NCBI GenBank assembly: GCA_019694655.1
Contig: JAIBBN010000006.1
Location: 62,001 to 126,000, forward strand
Source of the DNA: Leptospirales bacterium
GTDB lineage: Bacteria > Spirochaetota > Leptospiria > Leptospirales > Leptonemataceae
Length of the DNA stretch: 64,000 nt
Direction: 5' to 3'
The position numbers and the translations under genes are program-made. The notes under the pieces are model-generated. The model worked only from the letters and a program-made list of their open reading frames with translations. It was not told the DNA's origin and did not search any database. Of this stretch, positions 15,895-24,417 are shown piece by piece. Position 1 is the first letter of the stretch, and each line of letters starts with the position of its first letter.

Positions 15895-17497
15895 GCGCCG
15901 CAACCGCGGATTGCGCTATGCTCTCCGCTTGCCGGCCATACGTCTGGGGCTGCTTTTTGTAGTCTGTTACTTCGCGCTGGATGCACTGGCGTTCAGATTT
16001 CTGCTCTGGCGCATTCCAGATGAAAGCGCGTGGGGCGACCAACCGCACTTCCATTTCGAGTATGCCTTGCGTCGACTGCAGGCGTCGCCGCGCGGCGACG
16101 GAGTGCGCATCCTGGTTCTGGGCTCTTCGCTGGCGCTTTATTCCGTTCAACCGTTGCAATTGCAATCGGCGTTGAACAACGAGAGGGAGCTGCAGGGCGC
16201 AGAGGTGCAGGTGCTGGCGCATCAAGGAATGACGCCAATGCATTTGAACGCGATGCTGGATCGTATTCTGGATCTGAAGCCCGACCTGGCCATCCTGCCC
16301 ACAAATTCTGTCGACTATCATCTGGAGTATCCCATCCTTCATGAGGATCTGGCCGAGCTGGATGCCGGCGGCGACCGACGCGATCAGGCTCTGGCGCGAA
16401 TGGCAGAGGATGTGCTGCAGGCTCGTGAAATCCGCGAACTGGCGCCCTTCGGTCTGGCGCGCATTTACTGCGCACCAGCAGGACTGCAGGTCTGTAGCGC
16501 CGCGTTGATGTCGACGTTGAGCGCCGGCTATCGATATCGCTTCCCTGCGCGCGAAGCGCTCTGGGCTTTGATGGAGAACCGATTTTCGGCCGGCCGAAGC
16601 TATCTGAACTATGCCGGCGCGGAGATAGGCGAGGACGGCGTTACAGAGCGCGGCTGGACCGGCCGCAGATTCAGCGCGCCGCTGGCGCAGCGTGAGATCT
16701 CCGCCGGGCTGCGGCTGGAAGCGCCTGTGGAACTTTTTCTCCACGGTTCCCCAGAACTGTCCCTCAGTCTGGTTCGGGAGGGCCGCACAATACTTGTGTG
16801 GTCAGTTTCCTTGCAGCAAGGCTGGAATACGCTGCGCCTGCCGGATGCAGCAAAGGCCGGTGATCTGCTGACGGGTCAACTTGATCGCGGCTGGCATTCG
16901 GCCCAGTGCTCCTGCGAGCTGGGACTGCGCCTGACGCGCAATGCCGGTCTGGACACTCCGCGTCTGAGGCCCGAGGAGCGCGTGGCGCGTCGCGAAGACC
17001 GTCTTTACCTGTCATTGAATGACACCGACTATCGTGCGTCGTTTGAAGAGCGACTGATGCGCTTCGATCGTGCGGGCATGCAATACTTGCATTCCTTGAA
17101 AATTGCCAAGGATGTGTGGGCGTCCCGGGACTTTGACTCTGGATTGCCAACGGCCCGCGCTTTTCAAGAGCTGCGCCAGCGCCTTTTGAGCGCCGGCGTC
17201 CGCGTTCTGATCATAAATTCTCCGGAGAATCCAATCAGTTTGAGTTGGTACCGCCCTTCGCGCTGGTATTCCGGCTGGCTGGAATTTTTACGGTGTCCGT
17301 CCGGGTCTGGCGATCGCTGTCGCTTGTTCGACGCCGCCAGCGGCATGCCGATGCAGCTCTTCTACGATCACCATCATCTGAGTTACTATGGCGCGCGTCA
17401 ATTTACCGAACAGCTGGCGGCCGTGCTCAAACGCTGGCCGATTGCAGTCGCGACAGGAGCGGTGCGGCGCGACGCTGCAGCTCGTCAATCGCCTTGA
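15887..17497 (+). CDS. Membrane-anchored SGNH-hydrolase-like protein with inserted beta domain
   Basis: A 536-residue protein with one N-terminal membrane anchor (residues about 18-36) and a periplasmic SGNH-like fold: block I RILVLGSSLALYS near residue 77 and the final D-x-x-H block FYDHHHLSYYGARQ near 493. Residues about 240-350 read as an inserted beta-sandwich, which could bind carbohydrate, as in AlgX-like acetyltransferases. It resembles the two SGNH partners of the MBOAT genes at 34-38 kb but has no adjacent MBOAT. It starts inside the channel gene (ATG at 15887) and its end overlaps mqnD on the other strand by 71 bases. A role in polysaccharide O-acylation is inferred. Confidence 0.75.
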   Translation: MSERRNRGLRYALRLPAIRLGLLFVVCYFALDALAFRFLLWRIPDESAWGDQPHFHFEYALRRLQASPRGDGVRILVLGSSLALYSVQPLQLQSALNNERELQGAEVQVLAHQGMTPMHLNAMLDRILDLKPDLAILPTNSVDYHLEYPILHEDLAELDAGGDRRDQALARMAEDVLQAREIRELAPFGLARIYCAPAGLQVCSAALMSTLSAGYRYRFPAREALWALMENRFSAGRSYLNYAGAEIGEDGVTERGWTGRRFSAPLAQREISAGLRLEAPVELFLHGSPELSLSLVREGRTILVWSVSLQQGWNTLRLPDAAKAGDLLTGQLDRGWHSAQCSCELGLRLTRNAGLDTPRLRPEERVARREDRLYLSLNDTDYRASFEERLMRFDRAGMQYLHSLKIAKDVWASRDFDSGLPTARAFQELRQRLLSAGVRVLIINSPENPISLSWYRPSRWYSGWLEFLRCPSGSGDRCRLFDAASGMPMQLFYDHHHLSYYGARQFTEQLAAVLKRWPIAVATGAVRRDAAARQSP

Positions 17498-18275
17498 ATC
17501 CGGCTGCTCCCGGTTCAAGACTGAAATCATTTACATACAAATCGATATGTGCGCGAATGACCCGGTCGGAGAGTTCCTGAGAATGCTGCCGGATGAAGGG
17601 CATCAACTCCGGCGGCTGACGGCGCGCTTGTTCAATGCTCTGTCGGATGGATTGCTCAATCTCCAGTCGCAGCCACTCCGGCGCATCCTTACGCAGTCCG
17701 ATGCAACCCAGGGGGATTGGCGATTGTGCGCTGGCTTCCCACCACTGGCCCAGATCCACGACTGCAACCAGGCCGCGTTGCTGGTAGGTGAAGCGTTCTT
17801 CGTGGATGATTACTCCGTACTCCGCCTGCGCTGATTGTAGAGCCGGGATGATGCGATCGTAACGCATCTCTTGAATCTGCAACGAATCCAGGGATGCGCC
17901 TCGCTCCATTAGATAGAGGTGAGTCAGCAGATTGGCGGTAGTCCAGCGACCCGGCGCCAGCGCCGAGAACAGGCGCGAAGCGTCCTGCTGCGCTTCGCGA
18001 GCCAGCTGTTCATTGGCTGCAACCAGCAGCGGACCGCAGCCGAAACCCATGGCGCCTCCAGGCGCCAGTCGATCGTATTGAGCGCTGGCCTGAAACGACG
18101 CAAAGAATGACATCTTGCTCAAAATATGCGGCGCTTCGCCGATAGCTCGCCGATTGAGTTCTTCTACGTCTGCAAATTGCAAATCTACTCTGTCGCTGGA
18201 GAGCCCGCGTCGGGCGAGATCAAAAAAGATAAAGGTATCGTTGGGGCAGGGGGATATGGCAATCTCAACGCTCAT
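17427..18275 (-). CDS. mqnD: 1,4-dihydroxy-6-naphthoate synthase, futalosine pathway
   Basis: A 282-residue periplasmic-binding-protein-like enzyme without signal peptide. The N-terminal SPCPNDTFIF motif is the MqnD hallmark, followed by SKMSFFASFQ and the mid-protein VIIHEERFTYQQRGLVAVVDLG with the catalytic His in HEERFTY. MqnD converts cyclic dehypoxanthinyl futalosine to 1,4-dihydroxy-6-naphthoate in menaquinone synthesis, consistent with the menG gene at 30 kb. It overlaps the start-proximal glycerate kinase gene by 11 bases, so it is translated from the same minus-strand message. Confidence 0.92.
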   Translation of the reverse strand: MSVEIAISPCPNDTFIFFDLARRGLSSDRVDLQFADVEELNRRAIGEAPHILSKMSFFASFQASAQYDRLAPGGAMGFGCGPLLVAANEQLAREAQQDASRLFSALAPGRWTTANLLTHLYLMERGASLDSLQIQEMRYDRIIPALQSAQAEYGVIIHEERFTYQQRGLVAVVDLGQWWEASAQSPIPLGCIGLRKDAPEWLRLEIEQSIRQSIEQARRQPPELMPFIRQHSQELSDRVIRAHIDLYVNDFSLEPGAAGFKAIDELQRRAAPLLSRLQSASV

Positions 18276-19476
18276 CGTTCTTCAGCTGATCTGAGGGCGG
18301 CCCCTCCGCAAGAACTTTCAGCGCGGCTTCGCGCGCCGTGCGCTGCAGGCGTTGGGCCGCCTTTCGACGCCACTCATCGTCGACGCCTGGGCCGCAGCAA
18401 GAAACGGTATCGAAGATACGCAAAGGCAGCTGCGCTTGTTGGGCGGCGGACTGCAATGACTCGCGGTCAGGCGCCTGCCCGGCAATCAGCATTACTGCGG
18501 CCTTAGAACCCAGCTGACGCAGACGCTGGGCCGCCCCGCCGGGAACTTTGCCGTCCAGCGATGCAAGATCAACGCGCCCTTCGCCGCTTACCATCCAGTG
18601 CGGCCGAAATGCTGCGACACAGCGGTCAAAGCCAGAGCGTTCCAGAAAGAAGTCAATGCCGGAAGCGAAGCGAAATTGCCTGGGCCACGCAGTCAAAGGA
18701 AAGCAGAGACCGCCTGCAGCGCCGGCGCCGGGCAAGGCGCCGGAGGCGGGCGTGATGCTGGACAGTAGGTTCTCGAAGCGAGCCAACCAGGCTTCGATCG
18801 CTTGCAGCTCTGCGGCTGTTGCCCCCTTTTGCTTCCCAAAGCGCAGAGCCGCGCCGCGATCGCCCAGCAGCGGCGAGCGTACATCGCTGAGCGCAATGAT
18901 CTGCGCGCCAGGGGCCGACGGCAGTTGAATATCCCTCAACCGCTCCAGCTGAGGCAGTTCGCTGAGAGGTTGATGGCGATCATCAAACAATTGAAAGCCA
19001 AGCGCGCGAGCCATCCCCAGACCGCCGTCGCTGGTCAGGCTGCCGCCAAGCATCAGATAGCAGAGCGACATTCCTGAAGCGATACGATCCTTGAGCCATA
19101 GACCGACGCCGAAGCTGCTGCGGCGCGCCAGCGGCGGCAGCCGTCGTCCAGAATCTGCTCCAAGAAGCAAAGCTGTCTCAAGAAATGCACATGGCGGTTC
19201 GCTGCTCTCCAGCCATCGAATTGTGTGCCTGCCGCCATCTGGACCTGGATAAGCGGCGCTTCTTTCGCTGAGCTCGGGGTCGAGAGTGTGCAGGACTTCG
19301 TGGCTTCCTTCGCCGCCGTCGGCCAGCGGCAGCAACATGGTTTCCAGCTGCAGTCCGTATTCAGCCGCGGCCTCGGCGATTCCGCTGCGGATCGTCGTCG
19401 CGGCCTCGGAGGCGTTGAGCGTCCCTTTGAATTTGTCCGGCGCAATCAGTACGCGCAATACGCCGCGTTGCAACAA
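18265..19476 (-). CDS. Glycerate 2-kinase family protein (GlxK type)
   Basis: A 403-residue cytoplasmic kinase of the GlxK/GarK family, phosphorylating glycerate with ATP. Hallmarks are IAPDKFKGTLNASEAA at the N-terminus, LPLADGGEGS near residue 50, LMLGGSLTSDGGLGMARALG near residue 140 and SGEGRVDLASLDGK near residue 295. The length is slightly above the usual 380 residues because of a C-terminal extension. The start is a TTG at 19474-19476, supported by GGAG six bases upstream within the end of the preceding gene. It is part of a tightly packed minus-strand operon with mqnD downstream. Confidence 0.9.
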   Translation of the reverse strand: MLQRGVLRVLIAPDKFKGTLNASEAATTIRSGIAEAAAEYGLQLETMLLPLADGGEGSHEVLHTLDPELSERSAAYPGPDGGRHTIRWLESSEPPCAFLETALLLGADSGRRLPPLARRSSFGVGLWLKDRIASGMSLCYLMLGGSLTSDGGLGMARALGFQLFDDRHQPLSELPQLERLRDIQLPSAPGAQIIALSDVRSPLLGDRGAALRFGKQKGATAAELQAIEAWLARFENLLSSITPASGALPGAGAAGGLCFPLTAWPRQFRFASGIDFFLERSGFDRCVAAFRPHWMVSGEGRVDLASLDGKVPGGAAQRLRQLGSKAAVMLIAGQAPDRESLQSAAQQAQLPLRIFDTVSCCGPGVDDEWRRKAAQRLQRTAREAALKVLAEGPPSDQLKNDER

Positions 19477-19479
19477 GGA

Positions 19480-19944
19480 TCACTCCAGGGCATGCTTGCC
19501 GGCCGGCAGCAACCAGGCTGCAAGGCCCAGCAGCGCAAAAAAAGCGCAGGCCAGGATTGAGAATCGAGTAAGGAAATTCTTTCCTTCGTTCTCTTCTGTT
19601 TCGTCGCCAAACAAGCGTGCATAGACAACGCCGCCGTCGTCGCGGTAAAAGCGAGCTTCGGCATTTTTCCCTTCCGTGTTGCGATGAAAGAATTGAGACG
19701 AAACGCGCTCTACGCCAATGACAGAGACGCCGTCGTAGATCCCGTGATAGCTGAAATAATAGCGCTGGCCGAGAAAATCTTCCCTGGTTTGCGCCCGGCT
19801 CAAGGTTACAAAGCCGCTAACTGCATGGGCCTCTTCCCTGTGGCGTAAATTGGCCAGCATCGAATCGCGCACGGTTGAAGCGACAAACTGGCTGCCAAAG
19901 GCGACGCTGCACAGTAGCGCGCCGAGGCGGACGGCGGCAATCAT
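19480..19944 (-). CDS. Small two-TM membrane protein
   Basis: A 154-residue protein with a hydrophobic N-terminal segment (MIAAVRLGALLCSVAFGSQFV), a soluble beta-rich domain of about 95 residues (YYFSYHGIYDGVSVIGVERV) and a C-terminal transmembrane helix (ILACAFFALLGLAAWLLP). The layout resembles DUF3592-like proteins, but I cannot confirm that. The ATG at 19942-19944 overlaps the stop of the MBL-fold gene (ATGA), and its own stop lies in the ribosome binding site of the glycerate kinase gene, so all three are translationally coupled. Confidence 0.7.
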   Translation of the reverse strand: MIAAVRLGALLCSVAFGSQFVASTVRDSMLANLRHREEAHAVSGFVTLSRAQTREDFLGQRYYFSYHGIYDGVSVIGVERVSSQFFHRNTEGKNAEARFYRDDGGVVYARLFGDETEENEGKNFLTRFSILACAFFALLGLAAWLLPAGKHALE

Positions 19945-20906
19945 GCCTCGCCTACGCGCAACTGCAGTCCTTCGCGAGCCATCAGAATGCGCGGGCGATC
20001 CACTCCGAGGGCGGCCTTGTGTTCCTGAGCGCTGCAATAGTTCTCAAACAGACGCTGGTCGCTGTAGGAGGGTTCGTGGTGGGTGAGAATCAGATTCTTG
20101 ACTCGCCACTTGACGGCGCAGTTGATCGCCATCGTCAAACTGGTATGGCCCCAATCAAACTTCGTAAAATGATCATCGAGAGTGTACTGCGCGTCCATCA
20201 CCAGTAGATCAGCGCCGCTGAAAAAGGCATGCCGGTCATCCATGGTTTCCAGGTCCTGACCGGTGAATTCGGCATCTGTAGCAAAGATGAAGGTCCGGCC
20301 ATTGCGCCGAAAACGATAGGCGAAGCTGCCGCCGGGATGCTTGAGCGGGCAAAAGTCAACAGTCATTCCGCCAGGCGCCTCAACCGGCGCTCCATCGTTC
20401 ATCACGTAGAAGTACTTGCGCGCTGCTGTTTGCTCAAAGGGAGCGGGGAAGAACATATCGATCTGCTGGCGAATCAATCGACTCTCCAGGTTCTCGATGG
20501 GCGAGTAGAAGTGAATGGTATTCCCGGGGATATAGATCGGCTTGAAGAAGGGCAGGCCCTGGATATGATCCCAATGCGTATGGGTCAGGAAGATGTGGAT
20601 TTCTCCCTCGCCACGGCCGCAGGGCCCCTGCATCAGCTGGTCGCCCAGGGCGCGAATGCCGGTGCCACAATCGAGAATACAAATGGCTTCGGAGCCAGGC
20701 AATTGCACAGAGGCGCAGGTGGTGTCGCCGCCGTACGTTTGACCGAGATGCGGCGGCAGCTTGCGCAAAAAGTCGCCTATCTCAGCTTCGTCGCGAAGTC
20801 CGCTGCGCACTGCCTGCAGCAGAACGCCTTGCAACTTTTCGCGATACTCGCTGTTTCGCAGGGGAGTCGCGATCGATCCCCGGACTCCCCATAGCGTTAC
20901 CAGCAT
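19941..20906 (-). CDS. MBL-fold metal-dependent hydrolase
   Basis: A 321-residue metallo-beta-lactamase-fold protein. The metal-binding motif THTHWDHIQGLPFF, an upstream ILDCGTGIRALG strand, KHPGGSFAYRF, the ATDAEF metal ligand and LTHHEPSYSD near the end give the order expected for RNase Z / phosphodiesterase-like members. It opens directly with MLVTLWGVRGSIATP, typical of a widespread group of uncharacterised MBL-fold hydrolases found in spirochaetes and proteobacteria. The substrate is unknown; phosphodiesterase activity is possible. It heads the minus-strand operon that runs through mqnD, and tRNA-Pro lies just upstream. Confidence 0.85.
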   Translation of the reverse strand: MLVTLWGVRGSIATPLRNSEYREKLQGVLLQAVRSGLRDEAEIGDFLRKLPPHLGQTYGGDTTCASVQLPGSEAICILDCGTGIRALGDQLMQGPCGRGEGEIHIFLTHTHWDHIQGLPFFKPIYIPGNTIHFYSPIENLESRLIRQQIDMFFPAPFEQTAARKYFYVMNDGAPVEAPGGMTVDFCPLKHPGGSFAYRFRRNGRTFIFATDAEFTGQDLETMDDRHAFFSGADLLVMDAQYTLDDHFTKFDWGHTSLTMAINCAVKWRVKNLILTHHEPSYSDQRLFENYCSAQEHKAALGVDRPRILMAREGLQLRVGEA

Positions 20907-20934
20907 CAGCCTGTCTCTTTCGCCAGGAAAACTG

Positions 20935-21006
20935 TCGGGATGAGTGGATTTGAACCACCGACCCCCGCGTCCCGAACACGGTGCGCTACCCCTGCGCTAC
21001 ATCCCG
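20935..21006 (-). tRNA. tRNA-Pro (anticodon CGG)
   Basis: Read on the minus strand, a 72-nt cloverleaf forms: acceptor stem CGGGATG/CATCCCG with discriminator A, D-arm GCGC-AGGGGTA-GCGC, anticodon stem CCGTG/CGCGG with loop TTCGGGA, and T-arm GGTGG-TTCAAAT-CCACT. The anticodon CGG reads the proline codon CCG. The C1-G72 pair is the usual prokaryotic tRNA-Pro identity feature. The 3' CCA is not encoded and must be added by nucleotidyltransferase. Confidence 0.95.
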
Positions 21007-21096
21007 AACACCTGCGCTGCGGCTGGCGCTGCAACGCGTGCTGGGCATCCTCCGTACCGGTTTCGGTCTGGCAAGGCAATTCCGGGTCCTGGTCCC

Positions 21097-21168
21097 GGAG
21101 CCCCGCTAATCCTCAGCCAAAGCGGTCCATCCTGTCTGCGATTTTTCACTGGACCCTGGCGGGGCTCC
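21097..21168 (+). promoter_or_regulatory. Nested inverted repeats in the leader of the 126-residue gene
   Basis: A perfect 10-bp stem GGAGCCCCGC (21097-21106) / GCGGGGCTCC (21159-21168) encloses a second stem GGTCCA (21124-21129) / TGGACC (21150-21155). The structure ends 18 bases before the ATG of the downstream gene and is followed by AAAAAAATT, so it is not an intrinsic terminator on this strand. It could be a structured leader or cis-regulatory RNA. Confidence 0.4.
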
Positions 21169-21186
21169 AAAAAAATTGGTCAGGCA

Positions 21187-21567
21187 ATGGAGTCGAATGT
21201 GCAAGATGCCCTGGTTTCGCCGGCAAGCCTCGAGGAGGTCGAAAGGCGCTTTGAGGGCCTTTCCGACATCACGGACACGGTGGCGCAGGTCAATCAACCC
21301 TACGAGAGCGATCTGGACCGGGCTTTTGAATCGATGGAAAGCTTCATCGGCGAGGCAAGGGGCTGGGAGCTGTCGGCCATGGATGCCGCCGGGCTGCGCT
21401 GTTACCTTAGCCACATGTCTTTCCACCGCGAAATTGTGGCCGAAATCATCGCCGAGGCGCGGCGCGTTTTGCTGGATGATCGTCGCCACTACGTGAAGCG
21501 CCTGGTAAATTACCACCGGGACTTCTCGCGCTGGCTTAGCGGCATTGAAAAACGCTACGCTGCCTGA
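21187..21567 (+). CDS. Small helical hypothetical protein
   Basis: A 126-residue acidic, mostly helical protein (MESNVQDALVSPASLEEVER...). It has no signal peptide, membrane segment or cysteine motif, only a single Cys in GLRCYLSHMSFHRE. The segment EIIAEARRVLLDDRRHYVKR has heptad-like spacing and may form a helical bundle. No family is recognised. The ATG at 21187 is preferred because an earlier in-frame extension would run through the tRNA gene; the ribosome binding site is weak and sits next to the nested hairpins upstream. Confidence 0.6.
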   Translation: MESNVQDALVSPASLEEVERRFEGLSDITDTVAQVNQPYESDLDRAFESMESFIGEARGWELSAMDAAGLRCYLSHMSFHREIVAEIIAEARRVLLDDRRHYVKRLVNYHRDFSRWLSGIEKRYAA

Positions 21568-21695
21568 GAGCGTCGGACAATTTCCAGCTCAGGGAAGCCC
21601 GCCAGGCGGATGGAAAATGTTGAAAATTCCGCCGCTTTGGGCCGTCGTACCCAGGACGGGGCAAAGTTGCCCCGTCCAATAAAGAGGCATCTATT

Positions 21696-22586
21696 ATGAA
21701 ACAAGCAGCATGGGCAATCGCAGCTGTGGCAGTCGCTTTTGCACTGACCGCCTGCGGACAGAAAAACGAGCAATCCGCCGGCCAGAGCGGCGCGGTCAAG
21801 ACGCTGGTCAGTAACATGGCCGGTCAGGTACAGATCGAGCGGGGCGGCCAGATTACTGCAGCCAGCATCGGTCAGGAACTGACACAAAGCGACATCATCA
21901 TCACGGGCGTCGACTCCTCTGCTGACCTGGCGATCCAGGGCTTTGGGGTGGTGAAGGTTGGCGCCAGCACTCGCCTGGCAATTCAGAAGCTGAGCCAGGA
22001 CGCCAGCGCGGCACAGGCCGAGCTGAAGCTGGAGCGCGGCAATGTTGCTTCCTTCATCAATCGTCAGAATGGCCGCGACAGCTATGCAGTGCATACGCCG
22101 ACGGCTATTGCCGGCGTTCGCGGGACAGCCTTTCTGGTATCTGTAGACGGTTCGGCGGCGCGGCCCCAGGTCAAGGTCGCAGTGCTGGACGGGCAGGTTG
22201 CCGTTCAATTGCCGGGTCAGGAAGAAGTGGTTATCGAGAAAAACTCGCAAATCGCCATCGACGGATTTCAGCGCATGACCCGCGAGATGGTACGACCGCT
22301 TTCGCGAGACTCGCTCGATGCCATCAAGAAGCTCGCTGTATTTCAGCGCAGCAATGTAATGGAATTTAACGCTCTGCTTGATGAGGCGCGTCAGGCGACG
22401 CCGGAAATTGTCGCCATGGATGTTGGCGCTTCAGCGGAGCAATCTGTGAGCTCGCGGGAGAGCCGCGATGGCGGTCTTGACGCCGTTGGCGCTGCTCGCC
22501 AGGCTGATCTGTCGCGAACGCTGCGTCGCGATACGCAGGGCGATCCGATCCAGCTCCAGCCAAATCAAGGCTACGCACAGCAGTAA
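21696..22586 (+). CDS. FecR-domain lipoprotein
   Basis: A 296-residue exported lipoprotein: signal AIAAVAVAFALTAC with the acylated Cys at residue 20. A FecR domain occupies about residues 35-180, with LVSNMAGQVQIERGG, the SSADLAIQGFGVVKVGASTRL strand pair, the core VHTPTAIAGVRGTAFLVSVDG, and VAVLDGQVAVQLPGQEE. The last 100 residues are helical and disordered. In spirochaetes, FecR-domain lipoproteins are common envelope proteins not tied to iron uptake. The ATG has AAAGAGG nine bases upstream. A strong terminator follows at 22616-22646. It is the first gene of a run of five envelope genes. Confidence 0.88.
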   Translation: MKQAAWAIAAVAVAFALTACGQKNEQSAGQSGAVKTLVSNMAGQVQIERGGQITAASIGQELTQSDIIITGVDSSADLAIQGFGVVKVGASTRLAIQKLSQDASAAQAELKLERGNVASFINRQNGRDSYAVHTPTAIAGVRGTAFLVSVDGSAARPQVKVAVLDGQVAVQLPGQEEVVIEKNSQIAIDGFQRMTREMVRPLSRDSLDAIKKLAVFQRSNVMEFNALLDEARQATPEIVAMDVGASAEQSVSSRESRDGGLDAVGAARQADLSRTLRRDTQGDPIQLQPNQGYAQQ

Positions 22587-22615
22587 GAATTTAAGAGCGA
22601 TCTTCGGACTGCTCG

Positions 22616-22646
22616 GAAGGCGGGGTCATCCCCGCCTTCTTTTTTT
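22616..22646 (+). terminator. Rho-independent terminator after the FecR lipoprotein gene
   Basis: A perfect 10-bp stem GAAGGCGGGG / CCCCGCCTTC with a TCAT tetraloop is followed by seven T residues. It is the clearest intrinsic terminator in the window and separates the FecR gene from the next envelope gene, which must have its own promoter or receive read-through. Confidence 0.92.
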
Positions 22647-22746
22647 GCAGCTCGACTCATGATTTGATGGACCTGGCGTCGCTGGACAGTCTCCACTGAC
22701 TGTGCGTCGTCACACACGCGAAATGCTTGTCGGAGGGATCTTAACG

Positions 22747-24417
22747 ATGGTGTTCAAGCCGCTGCAGAGCGTTGCAAAATGGGCCGGAGCATTGTGCATT
22801 GGCGTGCTGTTGGCTTGCCGTAGCGTTGGCCCCATTCAAGACCTCAGCGCCGCGCTGGAAGAGTTGCCTGCTCTTCGCTTCACTGCGATCAGCGGCGGCA
22901 GCGAGCAGTCCGCAGGCGCCGTAGATTTTCGTCTGCGTGAGGCGCCTCGTGAAATTACGCAGCTGAGCCTGCTTCCCCTCCGTGATTCTGTGGATGGCGA
23001 TCTATCTGAAGGAGCTCGAACCATATTGATGCTGCGCCTGGAGCGCGCCTTAAGAAACAGCGCAAAAGCGCGGTTTACTATGCTGCCGCCGGGCGCGGCG
23101 CCCGATAGCGAGGAGACGCGCGCACAACTGCGGCAGGAAGAAAGCGACGCCCTGCTGGTTCCGCGCGTGGAGTTGGCCGAAGGCGCCCGACGCGGCGAAC
23201 TTGTGGTCGCCTTTCTGGACGCCTTCAACGGCCAGCAACTGAGCGAACTGCGCGTCGCATTTGAACTGGAGCCTCCTGCCAGCGACGCCAATCGCGTGGA
23301 TCTTGCTGGCAGCGCCTCAGGGTATCGCATCCTGGAAATGCAAAGCAGCGGCGGGATCAAGGTCGGCGCGATCGATGCCGCCGCATTGAATAGCTGCATC
23401 TCTGCCACGGTAAGTGGTACGCTCACGGCGCTGTCCACCAGCGGCGACACTGAAGTGATCCTGCTGCGCGGCAACGAACGCAAATCCCTGGGCTCGGCGC
23501 CGGTTCGCGCCTATGCCTTGCGCGAGGGAAAGGTGCGCCTGTTGATGCGTCGTAACGGGCAGCCGGAACAGAGTTTTGCACTGCAAATACGGGCCGGTCA
23601 GGGATCGCTGGCGGCGGCTACCTGGCCGGATGAAGGCGGCGCCACGGATCTGGCAATCCTCTCCTCGCCGGCCAACTTACGCATTGCCGTGGACGGTCAA
23701 TTGCGCGGCCAAACGCCGCTCTACCTGACGGACATCCAACCAGGCTCGTACCGCCTGGAGCTTTCGCAGTCGCGGGAGCAAGGGTCTGCCATAGTGCAAG
23801 CCGAGGGCGCGGTGCAGGCTGGCGTCGGCGGCGCCGCTCGCGCTTTCTTCATATATCTTAGCGAAACCTTTCAGTCCCCTCTGGCCAACGGAGATCTCTG
23901 GAGTCTGGCGGCCCAGGAGGGCGCGGTCAGTCTACAGACTGGCGAGGGCCTGGGCTTTCGCGGCGAAGGCGCCAGCGGAGGGGCCTGGCTGGGTCTGGCT
24001 ACCCAGTCCGCAATTCTGGAAGATAAATTTGATGCCGAAATCGATCTGCTGGAAAGCGAGGGCGGAGTATTGCTCGCCGGGCTGTACAATCCACGCGGCG
24101 CCTCGCTGATGCTTCAAATGCGCGGCGCTTCCTTCACCCTGCAACGTTTTGCGCTCGGTCGGCCGGAGGGCGCGGCCCTGGCCTTTGCACCTTTGAGGCA
24201 GCGTGAAGACCATTTGCATCGGCTGCGTTTTCAATTCGATAAGAACGCTCAACTGATCCAGGTATTCCTGGACGGCGACGAAATTTACAGCGGACCCTGG
24301 AGCGCCGGCGAAGCGCGCCTTGCCTTGCTCAGTCGCGGGGGAAGCGCGGATGGTCGGCGCCTGGTCAAACGCCTGCGCATTCGGACCGGCGCCGGCTTGA
24401 ATCAGGATCGAGAATGA
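22747..24417 (+). CDS. Large lipoprotein with PEGA domain and C-terminal lectin-like domain
   Basis: A 556-residue lipoprotein (signal ends GVLLAC, Cys at residue 24). Residues about 70-175 (ITQLSLLPLRDSVDGDLSEG and after) resemble the start of CsgG-like or curli-assembly lipoproteins, though loosely. A PEGA-type beta domain lies near 300-375 (ILSSPANLRIAVDGQLRGQT, then LTDIQPGSYRLELS). The final 170 residues look like a concanavalin/LamG-type sandwich (VFLDGDEIYSGPW). The ATG at 22747 has GGAGG 12 bases upstream. It overlaps the TPR gene by ATGA, so the two are made together and probably work together at the envelope. Confidence 0.75.
   Translation: MVFKPLQSVAKWAGALCIGVLLACRSVGPIQDLSAALEELPALRFTAISGGSEQSAGAVDFRLREAPREITQLSLLPLRDSVDGDLSEGARTILMLRLERALRNSAKARFTMLPPGAAPDSEETRAQLRQEESDALLVPRVELAEGARRGELVVAFLDAFNGQQLSELRVAFELEPPASDANRVDLAGSASGYRILEMQSSGGIKVGAIDAAALNSCISATVSGTLTALSTSGDTEVILLRGNERKSLGSAPVRAYALREGKVRLLMRRNGQPEQSFALQIRAGQGSLAAATWPDEGGATDLAILSSPANLRIAVDGQLRGQTPLYLTDIQPGSYRLELSQSREQGSAIVQAEGAVQAGVGGAARAFFIYLSETFQSPLANGDLWSLAAQEGAVSLQTGEGLGFRGEGASGGAWLGLATQSAILEDKFDAEIDLLESEGGVLLAGLYNPRGASLMLQMRGASFTLQRFALGRPEGAALAFAPLRQREDHLHRLRFQFDKNAQLIQVFLDGDEIYSGPWSAGEARLALLSRGGSADGRRLVKRLRIRTGAGLNQDRE

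Noticed and set aside
19941-20906. MBL-fold protein as the cAMP phosphodiesterase that controls the nearby CNG channel
   Set aside because: The genes are on opposite strands and several kilobases apart, and the MBL fold alone does not show cyclic-nucleotide specificity.
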